Assembly: GCF_014648895.1 (NCBI RefSeq) | Contig: NZ_BMRZ01000012.1 | Span: 1-64,000, forward strand | Source of the DNA: Streptomyces tanashiensis | Lineage (GTDB): Bacteria; Actinomycetota; Actinomycetes; Streptomycetales; Streptomycetaceae | Reading direction: 5' to 3' | DNA: 64,000 nucleotides | Part shown: piece after piece, positions 25,990-34,497 of the stretch | Numbering within the stretch: the stretch's first letter is position 1 | Layout of the letters: each line of letters starts with the position of its first letter | The notes under the pieces: generated by a model | What the model was told of the DNA's origin: nothing | The model's database searches: none | What the model saw: the letters and a program-made list of their open reading frames with translations, nothing else | Program-made: the position numbers and the translations under genes

Positions 25990-26613
25990 ATGAACGCCGC
26001 TCGGCACAGCTCACCTACGAGCGCCGATCATGCAGTACAGAGGAGCTCGTCCGCCGGATCGGGCACGGGCCCGCCGCCGGAGGAGATCGCGGCCCGCTTC
26101 GCCGCGGGGGACGAGGACGCCCTCGCCGCGGCGTACAGGCAACTGAGTCCCTTGGTGTACACGCTGGCCTGGCGTTCCCTCGGGAACGTCCAGGACGCGG
26201 AGGACGTCACGCAGCAGGTCTTCCTCGCCGCGTGGCGCGGACGCTCGGGGTACCGGAGCGAGCGCGGCACACTCACCGGCTGGATCGTGGGCATCACCCG
26301 CCATGTCGTCGTCGACACTCTGGCCACGCGTACCCGACGGGCGGACACCGAACGAGCTGTCGCCCGGTCACAGGAGGAATCCGTCCGGCGCCACAGCGGC
26401 GACGAGAGCGAGGCGGCCCTCAACCGCGTCCTGGTGCTGCAGAAACTGATGTTCCTGTCCCCCGTGCAGCGACGTCTGGTGGGCATGTCCGTCTACGGCG
26501 ACATGACGCAGGTGCAGATCTCCCGGGAGACGGGGCTCCCTCTCGGGACCGTGAAGAGCCACATCCGCCGTGGCTTCCAGGCGCTGCGCCGGGTGATGGA
26601 GACATCGGGCTGA
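25990..26613 (+). CDS. ECF-type RNA polymerase sigma factor, LitS-like
   Basis: A 207-residue extracytoplasmic-function sigma factor. Region 2 spans about residues 30-98 (RFAAGDEDALAAAYRQLSPLVYTLAWRSLG, NVQDAEDVTQQVFLAAWR, then GWIVGITRHVVVD). Region 4 spans about 140-195 (LSPVQRRLVGMSVYGDMTQVQISRETGLPLGTVKSHIRRGFQALR). ATG at 25990 follows GAGGAG. No anti-sigma gene is adjacent. In Streptomyces the LitR repressor controls an ECF sigma factor (LitS) that drives phr and crt genes; synteny with phr and litR supports this as the local equivalent. Carotenoid genes are not in the window. Confidence 0.82.
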   Translation: MNAARHSSPTSADHAVQRSSSAGSGTGPPPEEIAARFAAGDEDALAAAYRQLSPLVYTLAWRSLGNVQDAEDVTQQVFLAAWRGRSGYRSERGTLTGWIVGITRHVVVDTLATRTRRADTERAVARSQEESVRRHSGDESEAALNRVLVLQKLMFLSPVQRRLVGMSVYGDMTQVQISRETGLPLGTVKSHIRRGFQALRRVMETSG

Positions 26614-26671
26614 CCCCTGTCGTACGGGGCCCGGCCGGCTCGGTCCTACCGCGCGCGCCGCGGCCTCGGTC

Positions 26672-28189
26672 CTACCGCGTGCGCCCGCTCTCGACGGACT
26701 TCTCGGCGGTCCGTGCGATGTTCCTCGCCATCCCACCGAAGACCACCGCGTGGAAGGGCGCGACGCTCCACCAGTACACCTGGCCGGCCAGGCCACGGGG
26801 GTGGAACAGTGCGCGCTGGCGGTAGCGCGTGCGCCCGTCGTCGTCGCGATCCGCCATCATCTCCAGCCACGCGAGACCGGGCAGGCGCATCTCGGCCCTC
26901 AGACGGAGCAACCGCCCGCGTTCGATCTCCTCGACCCGCCAGAAGTCCAGGGCGTCACCGACCCTCAGCCGTGCGGCGTCACGCCTGCCGCGACGCAGGC
27001 CCACGCCCCCCACGAGGCGGTCCAGCCATCCGCGCACAGCCCAGGCCAGGGGGAAGGAGTACCAGCCGTTCTCGCCCCCCACACCTTCGATGACACGCCA
27101 CAGCGCGTCCGGGCCGGCATCGACGGTGCGGGAGCGTGCGTCGGTGTACAGGCTGCCGCCGGCCCAGTCGGGGTCGGTCGGCAGCGGGTCGCTGGGCGCG
27201 CCGGGCAGGGACGCCGAGGACCAGCGGGTGTCGACCTGAGCGTCGCGTACGCGCCGCAGCGCGAGCTCCAGGGCCTCGTCGAAGCCCATCGGCGAACCCG
27301 GCTCATCGGGGACGTACCGCTTGATGTCGTTCTCGGAACACACGACCTCGTAGCGCAGGGACTCCGCCAGCGGGCGGGCCAAGGAGGCGGGCACGGGCGT
27401 GACCAGCCCGATCCAGTGGCTGGAGAGGCGAGGGGTGAGCATGGGGACGGGGAGGATGAGCCTCCTGGGCAGCTGCGCGACGGCCGCGTAGCGGACCATC
27501 ATCTCCCGGTAGGTGAGGAGGTCGGGGCCGCCGATGTCGAAGGTCCGGCTGACATCGGCCGGCATCCGTGCGCTGCCGGCCAGGTAACGCAGTACGTCCC
27601 GCACGGCGATGGGCTGGATCCGGGTACCGACCCAGCTGGGGGTGACCATCACCGGCAGGCGTTCCGTCAGGTAGCGGACCATCTCGAAGGACGCCGAGCC
27701 CGACCCGATGACGACCGCTGCGCGCAGCACGGTGGTGGGTACGCCGGAGTCCAGCAGGATGCGGCCGACTTCGGTCCGTGAGCGCAGGTGCGGGGAGAGC
27801 TGCTCCACGGGGATGTCCGGAGGGGTGAGGCCGCCCAGGTACACGATCCGCTTCACGCCGGCAGCGCGGGCCTCGGCGGCGAAGATGCGGGCGGCGAGGC
27901 GGTCGGCACGCTCGAAGTCCGCCGCCGAGGACATGGAATGGACGAGGTAGTAGGCGACGTCGATGTCGCGCATCGCGGGCCTGAGGCTGTCGGCATCGGT
28001 GACGTCACCCTGGACGACCTCCGTCCGCTCGGCCCAGGGCAGGTCTTCGAGGTGGGACGGCGTCCGGGCGAGGCAGCGGACCTGATGTCCCTGGCTCAGC
28101 AGCTCGGGGACGAGCCGGCCGCCGATGTAACCGCTGGCACCGGTGACCAGGCAGCGGAGGACGTCTGATGATGCCGAAGGCGTGACCAT
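26672..28189 (-). CDS. NAD(P)-binding SDR protein with C-terminal DUF2867/SRPBCC domain
   Basis: A 505-residue two-domain protein. Residues about 10-300 are an atypical short-chain dehydrogenase fold (CLVTGASGYIGGRLVPELLSQG, GDVTDAD, YYLVHSM) without an obvious YxxxK pair in the usual place. Residues about 345-500 are a DUF2867-type helix-grip domain (DARSRTVDAGPDALWRVIEGVGG ... WYSFPLAW, LFHPRGLAGQVYWWSVAPFH). ATG at 28189 is taken as the start. Relatives often accompany light/ROS-regulated sigma factors and photolyases, fitting this island. The two domains suggest binding of a hydrophobic quinone or lipid, unproven. Confidence 0.85.
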   Translation of the reverse strand: MVTPSASSDVLRCLVTGASGYIGGRLVPELLSQGHQVRCLARTPSHLEDLPWAERTEVVQGDVTDADSLRPAMRDIDVAYYLVHSMSSAADFERADRLAARIFAAEARAAGVKRIVYLGGLTPPDIPVEQLSPHLRSRTEVGRILLDSGVPTTVLRAAVVIGSGSASFEMVRYLTERLPVMVTPSWVGTRIQPIAVRDVLRYLAGSARMPADVSRTFDIGGPDLLTYREMMVRYAAVAQLPRRLILPVPMLTPRLSSHWIGLVTPVPASLARPLAESLRYEVVCSENDIKRYVPDEPGSPMGFDEALELALRRVRDAQVDTRWSSASLPGAPSDPLPTDPDWAGGSLYTDARSRTVDAGPDALWRVIEGVGGENGWYSFPLAWAVRGWLDRLVGGVGLRRGRRDAARLRVGDALDFWRVEEIERGRLLRLRAEMRLPGLAWLEMMADRDDDGRTRYRQRALFHPRGLAGQVYWWSVAPFHAVVFGGMARNIARTAEKSVESGRTR

Positions 28190-28439
28190 GGAGTATTCCG
28201 TTTCCTCGGATTCACACGTACGGGCCACCCTCCTGCCTGTGCCGGCCGTGGGCGGTCTCCGAACGTCTGAGCATGCTTCGCGGGAACCCTGGCCGAGGGA
28301 TGCGCTGCCGTGCCTTTCCGCTCAACAGGATCACACTGATGGACCGCAGTCTGTGGGATCGTCGGCCGGAGGCCGGCGCGCCCGCGTGTCGCCGAAAGTC
28401 GGGTGCGGGGCTGGTGGACGGGCCCGTAGGCTCGCGCGG

Positions 28440-29072
28440 GTGGCCAGCTTCGAGACGCATCGCCGACGGGTTCACGACGCGGGCCTTTCCGTTCGTGCTC
28501 GTCATGCCGCGTTCCGGACGTGTGTCGTCGCCTTCGCCCCCTACGGGTTCCGCGCCACCTACCACCACCTGTGCCGCAGCGCACGCATTCCCGCCGATCT
28601 GGGGCAGGATCCGGCCTCACTGGTCCGCGCCGTGGAGGAACTCCACGCGGCCCGCCGACTGTGGCTGGCGGGCGAGGCGGCCTTCGTGGCACGCCGCCGC
28701 CAGGAGAAGGCACTCGGCCTTCGCCACCCCCGGCCTGACGGCAGCTGGTGGGACCAGGGGCGCGGAGAGCAAGGCAGCCTGGCCTACTGCCCCGATCCCG
28801 AGTTCCACCCCACCGACCCCCTGCCGGAGGTGGTGGGGCGCGTACTGCGTTCCGTCGTCCCGCCCGGATCGGAGTCCCCCTCCTGCCCTGCCTGCGACGG
28901 GAGTGGAAGCGCGGTTCGTTGGAGCTCCGGGCACTTTCTGTACCGCCTGTGCGCCAGGTGCGGGGTGAGCCTCGGCGCGGAGAAGACCGCCACCGAGAGG
29001 TCGGTGCTCCTGGCTCGGGAGGAGCGCTGGAAGGGCGTCTGGAGCCGAACGGTCCGACCGGCACCGCGCTGA
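28440..29072 (+). CDS. Conserved hypothetical protein with C-terminal Cys motifs
   Basis: About 210 residues if GTG 28440 is the start; the frame is open to 28143, so the start is uncertain. The N-terminal half is basic and helical (RTCVVAFAPYGFRATYHHLC, EELHAARRLWLAGEAAFVARRRQEKALGLRHP). The C-terminal part has CPACDGSG ... YRLCARCG, a four-cysteine (CxxC...CxxC) arrangement that could form a zinc ribbon. It is divergent from the SDR gene. No known family recognised. A nucleic-acid or protein contact through the zinc ribbon is only a guess. Confidence 0.65.
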   Translation: MASFETHRRRVHDAGLSVRARHAAFRTCVVAFAPYGFRATYHHLCRSARIPADLGQDPASLVRAVEELHAARRLWLAGEAAFVARRRQEKALGLRHPRPDGSWWDQGRGEQGSLAYCPDPEFHPTDPLPEVVGRVLRSVVPPGSESPSCPACDGSGSAVRWSSGHFLYRLCARCGVSLGAEKTATERSVLLAREERWKGVWSRTVRPAPR

Positions 29073-29134
29073 GGCCGCCCGCTCTCTCGGAGGGGAAAGC
29101 TCTTCCGGACCGGACCATCGCGTTCACTTTCATC

Positions 29135-29189
29135 CCATTGCAATGGATTGACCGCAGAACGTTGCATTAAACCCGCAACCATTGCAATG
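29135..29189. promoter_or_regulatory. Repeated CCATTGCAATGG boxes upstream of the DUF4097 gene
   Basis: A perfect 12-bp palindrome CCATTGCAATGG lies at 29135-29146, and the same core CCATTGCAATG occurs again at 29179-29189, with a related GTTGCAT at 29161-29167 between them. The surrounding 120 bp are clearly more AT-rich than the genome. This looks like a multi-site operator for an unidentified regulator. Confidence 0.6.
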
Positions 29190-29327
29190 AAATCTTGCCT
29201 TTGACCTGCACTTATCGACCATTCGCGCAGCATCGAAGTTGCCACGCCATCGAACGCAACGTAGCTTTTCCTCTATCGGAAACGACGGGCCGCCAGAGAG
29301 TCCGCCGCAGATGTAGGGAGAAGAACG

Positions 29328-29999
29328 ATGCAGAAGTTCGCCACCACCGCCGCGATCACCGCCCTCCTCGACATCCCCTCCGGTCACATCCGGCTCATCG
29401 CCGCCGACCGCGACAACACCACGGTCGAGGTCCGGCCCGCCAACGCCTCCAAGAGCCGCGATGCGAAGGCCGCCGAGCAGGTCGAGGTCGACTTCACCGA
29501 CGGCGTCCTGCGGATCGCTGCCCCGGCCCCCAGGAACCGGCTCTTCGGCGATTCCGGCTCCGTCGAGATCACCGTCCAGCTGCCCGCCGGCTCCCGCGTC
29601 GAGGCCAAGGCCGCCCTCGCGGAACTGCGTGGCGTCGGGCGCCTCGGAGACGTCACCTTCGAGGCCGCGCAGGCCACCGTCAAGCTCGACGAGACCGCCG
29701 GTGCCCACCTCACCGTGCAGGCCGGCGACATCACCGTCGGACGCCTCGGCGGCTCGGCCGAGATCAGCACCCTGAAGGGCACCCTCCAGATCGCCGAGGC
29801 CCAGCGCGGCACCGTCACCCTGCGCACCGAACACGGCGACATCACCGTCGGCACCACCCGCGGCACCTCCGCGACCCTCGACGCCGGCACCGCCTACGGC
29901 CGCATCACGAACACCCTCACCAACACCCAGGGCGCCGACGCCCCCCTCTCCCTCCACGCCACCACCTCCTACGGCGACATCACGGCCCGCAGCAACTGA
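29328..29999 (+). CDS. DUF4097 family beta-repeat protein
   Basis: A 223-residue protein consisting of a continuous right-handed beta-helix-like repeat (DUF4097/adhesin-like). The repeated units have the form ...G.ITVG..GGSAEISTLKG, HGDITVGTTRGTSATLDAG and YGDITARSN, each adding a strand with Gly turns. No signal peptide or membrane segment is seen. In Streptomyces such genes usually follow a small regulator and their role is undetermined. ATG at 29328 has GGGAGA upstream, and its AT-rich promoter carries the ATTGCAAT boxes. Confidence 0.82.
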   Translation: MQKFATTAAITALLDIPSGHIRLIAADRDNTTVEVRPANASKSRDAKAAEQVEVDFTDGVLRIAAPAPRNRLFGDSGSVEITVQLPAGSRVEAKAALAELRGVGRLGDVTFEAAQATVKLDETAGAHLTVQAGDITVGRLGGSAEISTLKGTLQIAEAQRGTVTLRTEHGDITVGTTRGTSATLDAGTAYGRITNTLTNTQGADAPLSLHATTSYGDITARSN

Positions 30000-30311
30000 C
30001 CGTCACTCCAGCCCCAGAAGGCCCACCCTTCCCACGGCCGCTCGGGGGCGGACTCGGTGACCTGACGTTCTATCGCGCACGCGACCCTCCGAACCGCGAT
30101 CGCCGAAACCGCCGGACGGCCGGTTTCCGTCGCCTCCGACATCGACACCGGCACGCACGTCCCGCGCATCTCCTGCGGCAGCGGGACCGACGCCCCGCGC
30201 GGACGGCCGAACCGCGTCGTGACCGTCGTACGGGAGCTCCGGCCGGATGCTCAGGACGGGGCGGAAGGGGCGTTACGGTCTCCTCTTGATCGCCGTTCGA
30301 AAGGAATCCTC
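30000..30311. other. Intergenic region without a convincing gene
   Basis: This 312-bp gap follows the DUF4097 gene. In the + frame covering about 30080-30220 there is a short coding-like stretch (RTAIAETAGRPVSVASDIDT) with no start codon or ribosome site, possibly a decayed gene remnant. The SDR ribosome site (GAAAGGA) lies at its right end. Nothing else recognised. Confidence 0.35.
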
Positions 30312-31079
30312 ATGACTCTGCCCGCAACAGGCAGGCGCGTCCTCGTCAGTGGCGCGTCGCGTGGCCTCGGGCGCGCGGTGGCCCAGGCGTTCGCGACCAA
30401 CGGCGACCGGGTCGCCGTCCACTTCGGCTCACGCGTCGACGAGGCGCGCGCGACCTTCGAGTCGCTGACCGGCACGGGTCATGTACTGGTCGGCGGGGAC
30501 CTCTCGAACCCGGCGGAGGCGGCCGCCGTCGTGGACATGGCGGCGGAGGGGCTCGGCGGGATCGACGTCCTGGTGAACAACGCGGCGGTGAACATCCGCC
30601 ACCCCCTGGCGGAGACCCCGTACGAGGAATGGGTGGCGGTCTGGCAGCAACACGTCGCGGTGAACCTGCTCGCCACGGCGAACCTGAGCCATCTCGCCGG
30701 CCGGCTCATGATCGAGCAGGGCGCGGGAGGCCGGATCGTGAACATCGGCTCCCGCGGCGCCTTCCGCGGCGAGCCCGACCATCCGGCATACGGGGCGACG
30801 AAGGCCGCCGTGCACGCGCTGGGCCAGTCGCTCGCCGTCTCGCTCGCTCCCTACGGCATCGGCGTCGCCTCGGTCGCGCCCGGATTCTTCGCCACGGAGC
30901 GCGTCGCACCTCGCCTGGAGGGGCCCGAGGGCAAGGCGATCCTGGAACAGAGCCCCTTCGGCCGGGTGGGTTCGGCCGAGGAGATCGCGGCGGCCGTGCT
31001 CTGGCTCGCCTCCCCCGCCGCCGAATGGTCCTCCGGCACGATCCTGGACCTCAACGGAGCCTCCCACCTGCGGAGTTGA
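30312..31079 (+). CDS. Short-chain dehydrogenase/reductase
   Basis: A 255-residue classical SDR. The cofactor motif is VLVSGASRGLGRAVAQ, the NNAxx motif is VLVNNAAVN, and the catalytic Ser-Tyr-Lys is in IVNIGSRGAF and HPAYGATKAAVHAL. The C-terminal part contains GFFATERVAPRLEG and LWLASPAAEWSSGTILDLNGASHLR. ATG at 30312 has AAAGGAA upstream. It is a cytoplasmic NAD(P)H oxidoreductase of undetermined substrate, in the FabG-like branch. It converges with the M20 peptidase gene. Confidence 0.88.
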   Translation: MTLPATGRRVLVSGASRGLGRAVAQAFATNGDRVAVHFGSRVDEARATFESLTGTGHVLVGGDLSNPAEAAAVVDMAAEGLGGIDVLVNNAAVNIRHPLAETPYEEWVAVWQQHVAVNLLATANLSHLAGRLMIEQGAGGRIVNIGSRGAFRGEPDHPAYGATKAAVHALGQSLAVSLAPYGIGVASVAPGFFATERVAPRLEGPEGKAILEQSPFGRVGSAEEIAAAVLWLASPAAEWSSGTILDLNGASHLRS

Positions 31080-31092
31080 CGGCAGCACACGA

Positions 31093-31116
31093 GGGGCGAC
31101 CCGCCCGAGTCGCCCC
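31093..31116. terminator. Hairpin between convergent genes
   Basis: GGGGCGAC (31093-31100) and GTCGCCCC (31109-31116) form a perfect 8-bp stem with an 8-base loop, 13 bp after the SDR stop. Confidence 0.65.
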
Positions 31117-31187
31117 AAGTGACCCTGGAGCGGGCGGGTCTCGCAGAGCTGGAGTCTCTCGTGGAGCACGCAACCACGGAGCGTCCG

Positions 31188-32363
31188 TCACCGGAGGCCC
31201 AACAGCCGCAGGACGGCTCGCTCGTGGACGGCGTAGACCGTCGGGAGTTCGGCCAGGGACGCGCGCTCGTCGATGCCGTGCAGGCCTTCGTACGGGACCC
31301 CGAACCCGGCCGTCGCAGGGATGCCGTGACCGGCGAGGAGGTTGCCGATGTTGGACGGGCCCGCCGTCTTCGCCCGTACGTCGAGGTCCGACTCGCGCGC
31401 AGCGGACAGGAGTGCGGCAGCCGGCTGCTCGCCCTCGTCGAGACGGAACGCCGGCCAGGCCGCCACCTCCGCGATCGCGGTCGGCGTCGGGACGGGCAGC
31501 TCGGCGTCGAGCTCCGCGACCGCCTTGCGGACGAGTGACTCGGCGTCGGGCGCTCCGAAGGACGGGGTCGTACGGACATCGACGTTGATGTCGACCCGGT
31601 CAGGGGTGGCGGAGAACCCCTCGCCGCCGTGGAAGGCCGTGACGGTCAGCTTCGGTCCCAGCGGGAAGCCCGAGGCGTCGGGGCCGGGGAGCTCCGCCGT
31701 GTCGAGCAGGTGCACCAGGCGGGCGGCCCGGGAGATCGCGCCGGTGACGGAGCGGCTGGAGCCCGAGTGCCCGGACGGCGCGTGCACGGCGATCGTCGCC
31801 CGCCACAGGCCGCGGCCGCCGACGACGACCTCGTCCATCCCGGGATAGCCGATGATCACCCCGGCCGGGCGCGCCGCATGGGGGTCGGCGAGGTAGGCGC
31901 GGGCGCCGCCGAAGTTCCCGGTGTGCTCGTCGACGTCGAGGAGCACGGCGAGGCCGCCGGCGAACTCCTGGGCGCGGGGGACGAGGTGGGCGGCGAGGTG
32001 GCAGAACATGGCGGCGGCGAGCTTCGAATCCGCCGCGCCCCGGCCGAGCAGCCAACCGTCGCGTTCCTGCCCGGAGGTGGGGGGGAACGACCAGCGTGTG
32101 GTGTCGCCGTAGGGGGCGGTGTCGACACACGCGTCGAGAGTCCACCACGGCCCGGGCCGGTCTCCGGAGACCTCGACCAGGAGCCCGACCACCACCCCGT
32201 CGGCGTCGCGCAGGCGACGGTGCGGCAGTTTCCTGGTGGTGAGCCAGTCCTCCAGGACGCCCAGAACCGGACCGTAGTCGTCGACCCCGCCGCGACTCGA
32301 TCGGCGGATCAGCTCCTGCGCGAGCTCCACCACCGATCTCATCCGCTCGTCCCGCTCAGCCAC
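31188..32363 (-). CDS. M20-family metallopeptidase-like protein with altered metal site
   Basis: A 391-residue protein of the M20/M25/M40 fold (ArgE/DapE/CPG2 group). The family landmarks are recognisable: LDACVDTAPYGD (first metal-ligand motif), GRGAADSKLAAAMF (bridging Asp), VDEHTGNFGG (catalytic Glu region), a dimerisation domain about 170-290, and LHGIDERASLAEL near the C-terminus. The first motif is normally HxD; here the His is replaced by Cys (Cys79), and the Glu-Glu pair reads Glu-His. GTG at 32363 follows GGAGG. It may still bind zinc with a Cys/His set, or be a non-peptidase relative; activity is uncertain. Confidence 0.78.
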   Translation of the reverse strand: MAERDERMRSVVELAQELIRRSSRGGVDDYGPVLGVLEDWLTTRKLPHRRLRDADGVVVGLLVEVSGDRPGPWWTLDACVDTAPYGDTTRWSFPPTSGQERDGWLLGRGAADSKLAAAMFCHLAAHLVPRAQEFAGGLAVLLDVDEHTGNFGGARAYLADPHAARPAGVIIGYPGMDEVVVGGRGLWRATIAVHAPSGHSGSSRSVTGAISRAARLVHLLDTAELPGPDASGFPLGPKLTVTAFHGGEGFSATPDRVDINVDVRTTPSFGAPDAESLVRKAVAELDAELPVPTPTAIAEVAAWPAFRLDEGEQPAAALLSAARESDLDVRAKTAGPSNIGNLLAGHGIPATAGFGVPYEGLHGIDERASLAELPTVYAVHERAVLRLLGLR

Positions 32364-32586
32364 CCACGGACCTCCGCTCGTCTCTCCACCAGTCTCCGAC
32401 GCCGTGGGCCGTTCGGGGAGCGGTATGGCCGGCGCGGCCTGTCCGGGTGAACAGCGCCTCGACCGGCGCGCGTGCGTCTGATGTGCGGTGAAATGCTGCA
32501 TTATCGGAAGAATCAGCGGCCCGACATCTCATACGGAGCATCCGTCTCATGCGTACAGGCACCGGCTTTCGGACCGTGGAGGTCAG

Positions 32587-33666
32587 ATGACGGAGGCTCA
32601 CTCCGGACAGCGGCACCCTCAGAGCACCTCGGGGACGGACCTGCGGCGGGTCGGGATCCATCCGGACTTCTGGTACCCCGTGGCCCGGTCCAAGGACGTC
32701 CCCCGCGGCAGGACTTTCGCCGCCGTGTTCGCGGGTGAGCGGATCGCGCTGTACCGGACCGAGAGCGGTACGGTCTTCGCGCTGGAGGACCGTTGCGCCC
32801 ACCGGCAGGTGCCCCTGAGCATGGGCGTCGTGGAGGGCGAGACGCTCCGCTGCTGTTACCACGCGTGGGCGTACCGGGGGAACGGTCGCCTCTCGCAGAT
32901 CCCGTATCTACCCAAAGGCGTCGACCGGCCGCCTCCTGGCGTGCGGGCCTTTCCGGTCCGGGAGAGGTACGGGTTCGTGTTCGTCTTCCCCGGAGACGCG
33001 GAGAGGGCGGAGTCCACGCCCCTGCCCGACCTGCCGCAGTTCGCGGCACCGACGCACAGGACCATGACGTTCTCGCGGACCGTGCGCTGCCACTACTCCT
33101 TCATGCACGAGAACCTCCTCGACATGAACCATCAGTTCCTGCACCGGGGCGTTCTCGGCAGGATCAAGCCGGAGCTGCTCGGCTACGAGACGGGGCCGCA
33201 CTTCGTCGAGGCCCGCTACCTGTTCGTCCCCGGAGGCGGCAAGAAGGACCGGGGCGCCGGCCTGCTGTCGGCCGAGGGGTTCGGGGGGAGCTCGTCCCCC
33301 GACGTCATCACGGTACGGACCGAGTACCCGTATCAGACCCTGCAAGCCGCTCCGGTGAAGGACGAGCAGCCCGCCTTCTCCCTCTGGGTCGCCTATGTAC
33401 CCGAGGATGCCGAGCAGCGCAGGAACCACACGTACGGTCTCCTCACGATCGCGCGGCCACCGGTGCCGGGCCTCATCCATGTCGCCTGGCCCTTCATCCG
33501 TCGCTTCACCGAGCGGGTGTTCGCCGAGGACAGGATGGCTGTCGAGGCCGAGCAGCGTGCCTGGGACGAACAGGGTGAGGACCGGAATCACGAGGTGTTC
33601 CCGCTCATCCTCCACGTCCGCGATGTGCTGCGCGCCAATGGCGTACCGCTGCGGGAAGGGTCATGA
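32587..33666 (+). CDS. Rieske [2Fe-2S] non-heme iron oxygenase
   Basis: A 359-residue terminal oxygenase component. The N-terminal Rieske domain ligands are CAHRQVPLSMG (CxH) and CCYHAW (CxxH). The catalytic domain has ENLLDMNHQFLHR, matching the D-x2-H-x4-H facial triad of the aromatic-ring-hydroxylating oxygenases, with an acidic ligand expected near the C-terminus. Related enzymes use O2 and electrons from a reductase/ferredoxin, which is not encoded here. ATG at 32587 is preceded by GGAGGT. It converges with the iron-boxed MarR gene, so it may be functionally linked. The substrate is unknown. Confidence 0.87.
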   Translation: MTEAHSGQRHPQSTSGTDLRRVGIHPDFWYPVARSKDVPRGRTFAAVFAGERIALYRTESGTVFALEDRCAHRQVPLSMGVVEGETLRCCYHAWAYRGNGRLSQIPYLPKGVDRPPPGVRAFPVRERYGFVFVFPGDAERAESTPLPDLPQFAAPTHRTMTFSRTVRCHYSFMHENLLDMNHQFLHRGVLGRIKPELLGYETGPHFVEARYLFVPGGGKKDRGAGLLSAEGFGGSSSPDVITVRTEYPYQTLQAAPVKDEQPAFSLWVAYVPEDAEQRRNHTYGLLTIARPPVPGLIHVAWPFIRRFTERVFAEDRMAVEAEQRAWDEQGEDRNHEVFPLILHVRDVLRANGVPLREGS

Positions 33667-33682
33667 CGGCCGCCGCGAGGGC

Positions 33683-34345
33683 CTACCCGGATCGGCTGTG
33701 CACGCGCCGCAGCAGGGAGCCGAGCAGGTCGCGCTCCTCGGCGTCGAGGGGTGCCAGGAAGTCTTCGTCCGTCGTGGCGATGTCGGCATTGCACTCGGCC
33801 AGTGCCGTCTTGCCGGCGGGCGTGAGCCGGACCATGACGCGGCGACGGTTGCCGGGGTCCCGGGAGGACTCGGCGTGGCCGGCCTTGATCAGGTCGTCCA
33901 CGATCTTCCTGAGGTCGCTCTGATTCATGTCGAGCCGCTTCGCGAGCCCGGTCTTCATCTGAGGGCCCAGGTCGTTGAGCATCGCCATGACCGTCAGGTG
34001 CCACAACCGCAGCCCCCTGGCGGTGAGTTTGTCCGAGAGCCTGCGCCGTGCGGTCTTGCCGATGGCGTAGAGCAGGTAGGCGTTGAGGCCGAGGACGCTG
34101 GGCGGCGTCATGCTTTCCGAGAGCAGTCCGACCGGTTCGCCGCCCCCTCCGCCCCGCGCCGACGGCGAGCGGGACGAGCCGGCGTCTGCCTCAGGCACCC
34201 CTGCGGGAGGGGCGTCGAGCGTCAACTCGGTGCCCGCCAGGGCCTTGAAGACCTGCACCCAGTCCGTCGGGAGGCTGGATATGCCGACGATGGCGAAGGC
34301 CGATCCGGACGCGTCTCGGGCCGTGGCGGAGAAGGACTGGTCCAT
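33683..34345 (-). CDS. MarR-family regulator with N-terminal extension
   Basis: About 220 residues from ATG 34345. The C-terminal 140 residues are a MarR winged-helix domain: KLTARGLRLWHLTVMAMLN, GLAKRLDMNQSDLRKIVDDLIKAGHAES, RRRVMVRLTPAGK. It lacks the DDRR wing motif (GNRRRV instead). The first 85 residues are not part of MarR and contain a Gly/Ser/Arg linker; a shorter product could begin at the internal ATG near 34110. An iron box at 34372-34390 lies 27 bp upstream, so it is probably de-repressed in iron starvation together with the siderophore genes. Confidence 0.8.
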   Translation of the reverse strand: MDQSFSATARDASGSAFAIVGISSLPTDWVQVFKALAGTELTLDAPPAGVPEADAGSSRSPSARGGGGGEPVGLLSESMTPPSVLGLNAYLLYAIGKTARRRLSDKLTARGLRLWHLTVMAMLNDLGPQMKTGLAKRLDMNQSDLRKIVDDLIKAGHAESSRDPGNRRRVMVRLTPAGKTALAECNADIATTDEDFLAPLDAEERDLLGSLLRRVHSRSG

Positions 34346-34371
34346 GGTTGTTCCTAACAATCGCACGGAAG

Positions 34372-34390
34372 TTAGGTTAGCCTACCCTCA
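34372..34390. promoter_or_regulatory. Iron box (DmdR-type) of the MarR gene
   Basis: TTAGGTTAGCCTACCCTCA closely matches the Streptomyces iron-box consensus TTAGGTTAGGCTCACCTAA. Confidence 0.8.
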
Positions 34391-34497
34391 TTAGCATGTA
34401 CACCCCACGCCGTGCGCATCGAGGATCCGCACGGCGGTGGGCGCCGGCCCGTGCGGGACCGTCCGGAGCTCGGACCCCGGCCCGCGCCGCTCCGACC

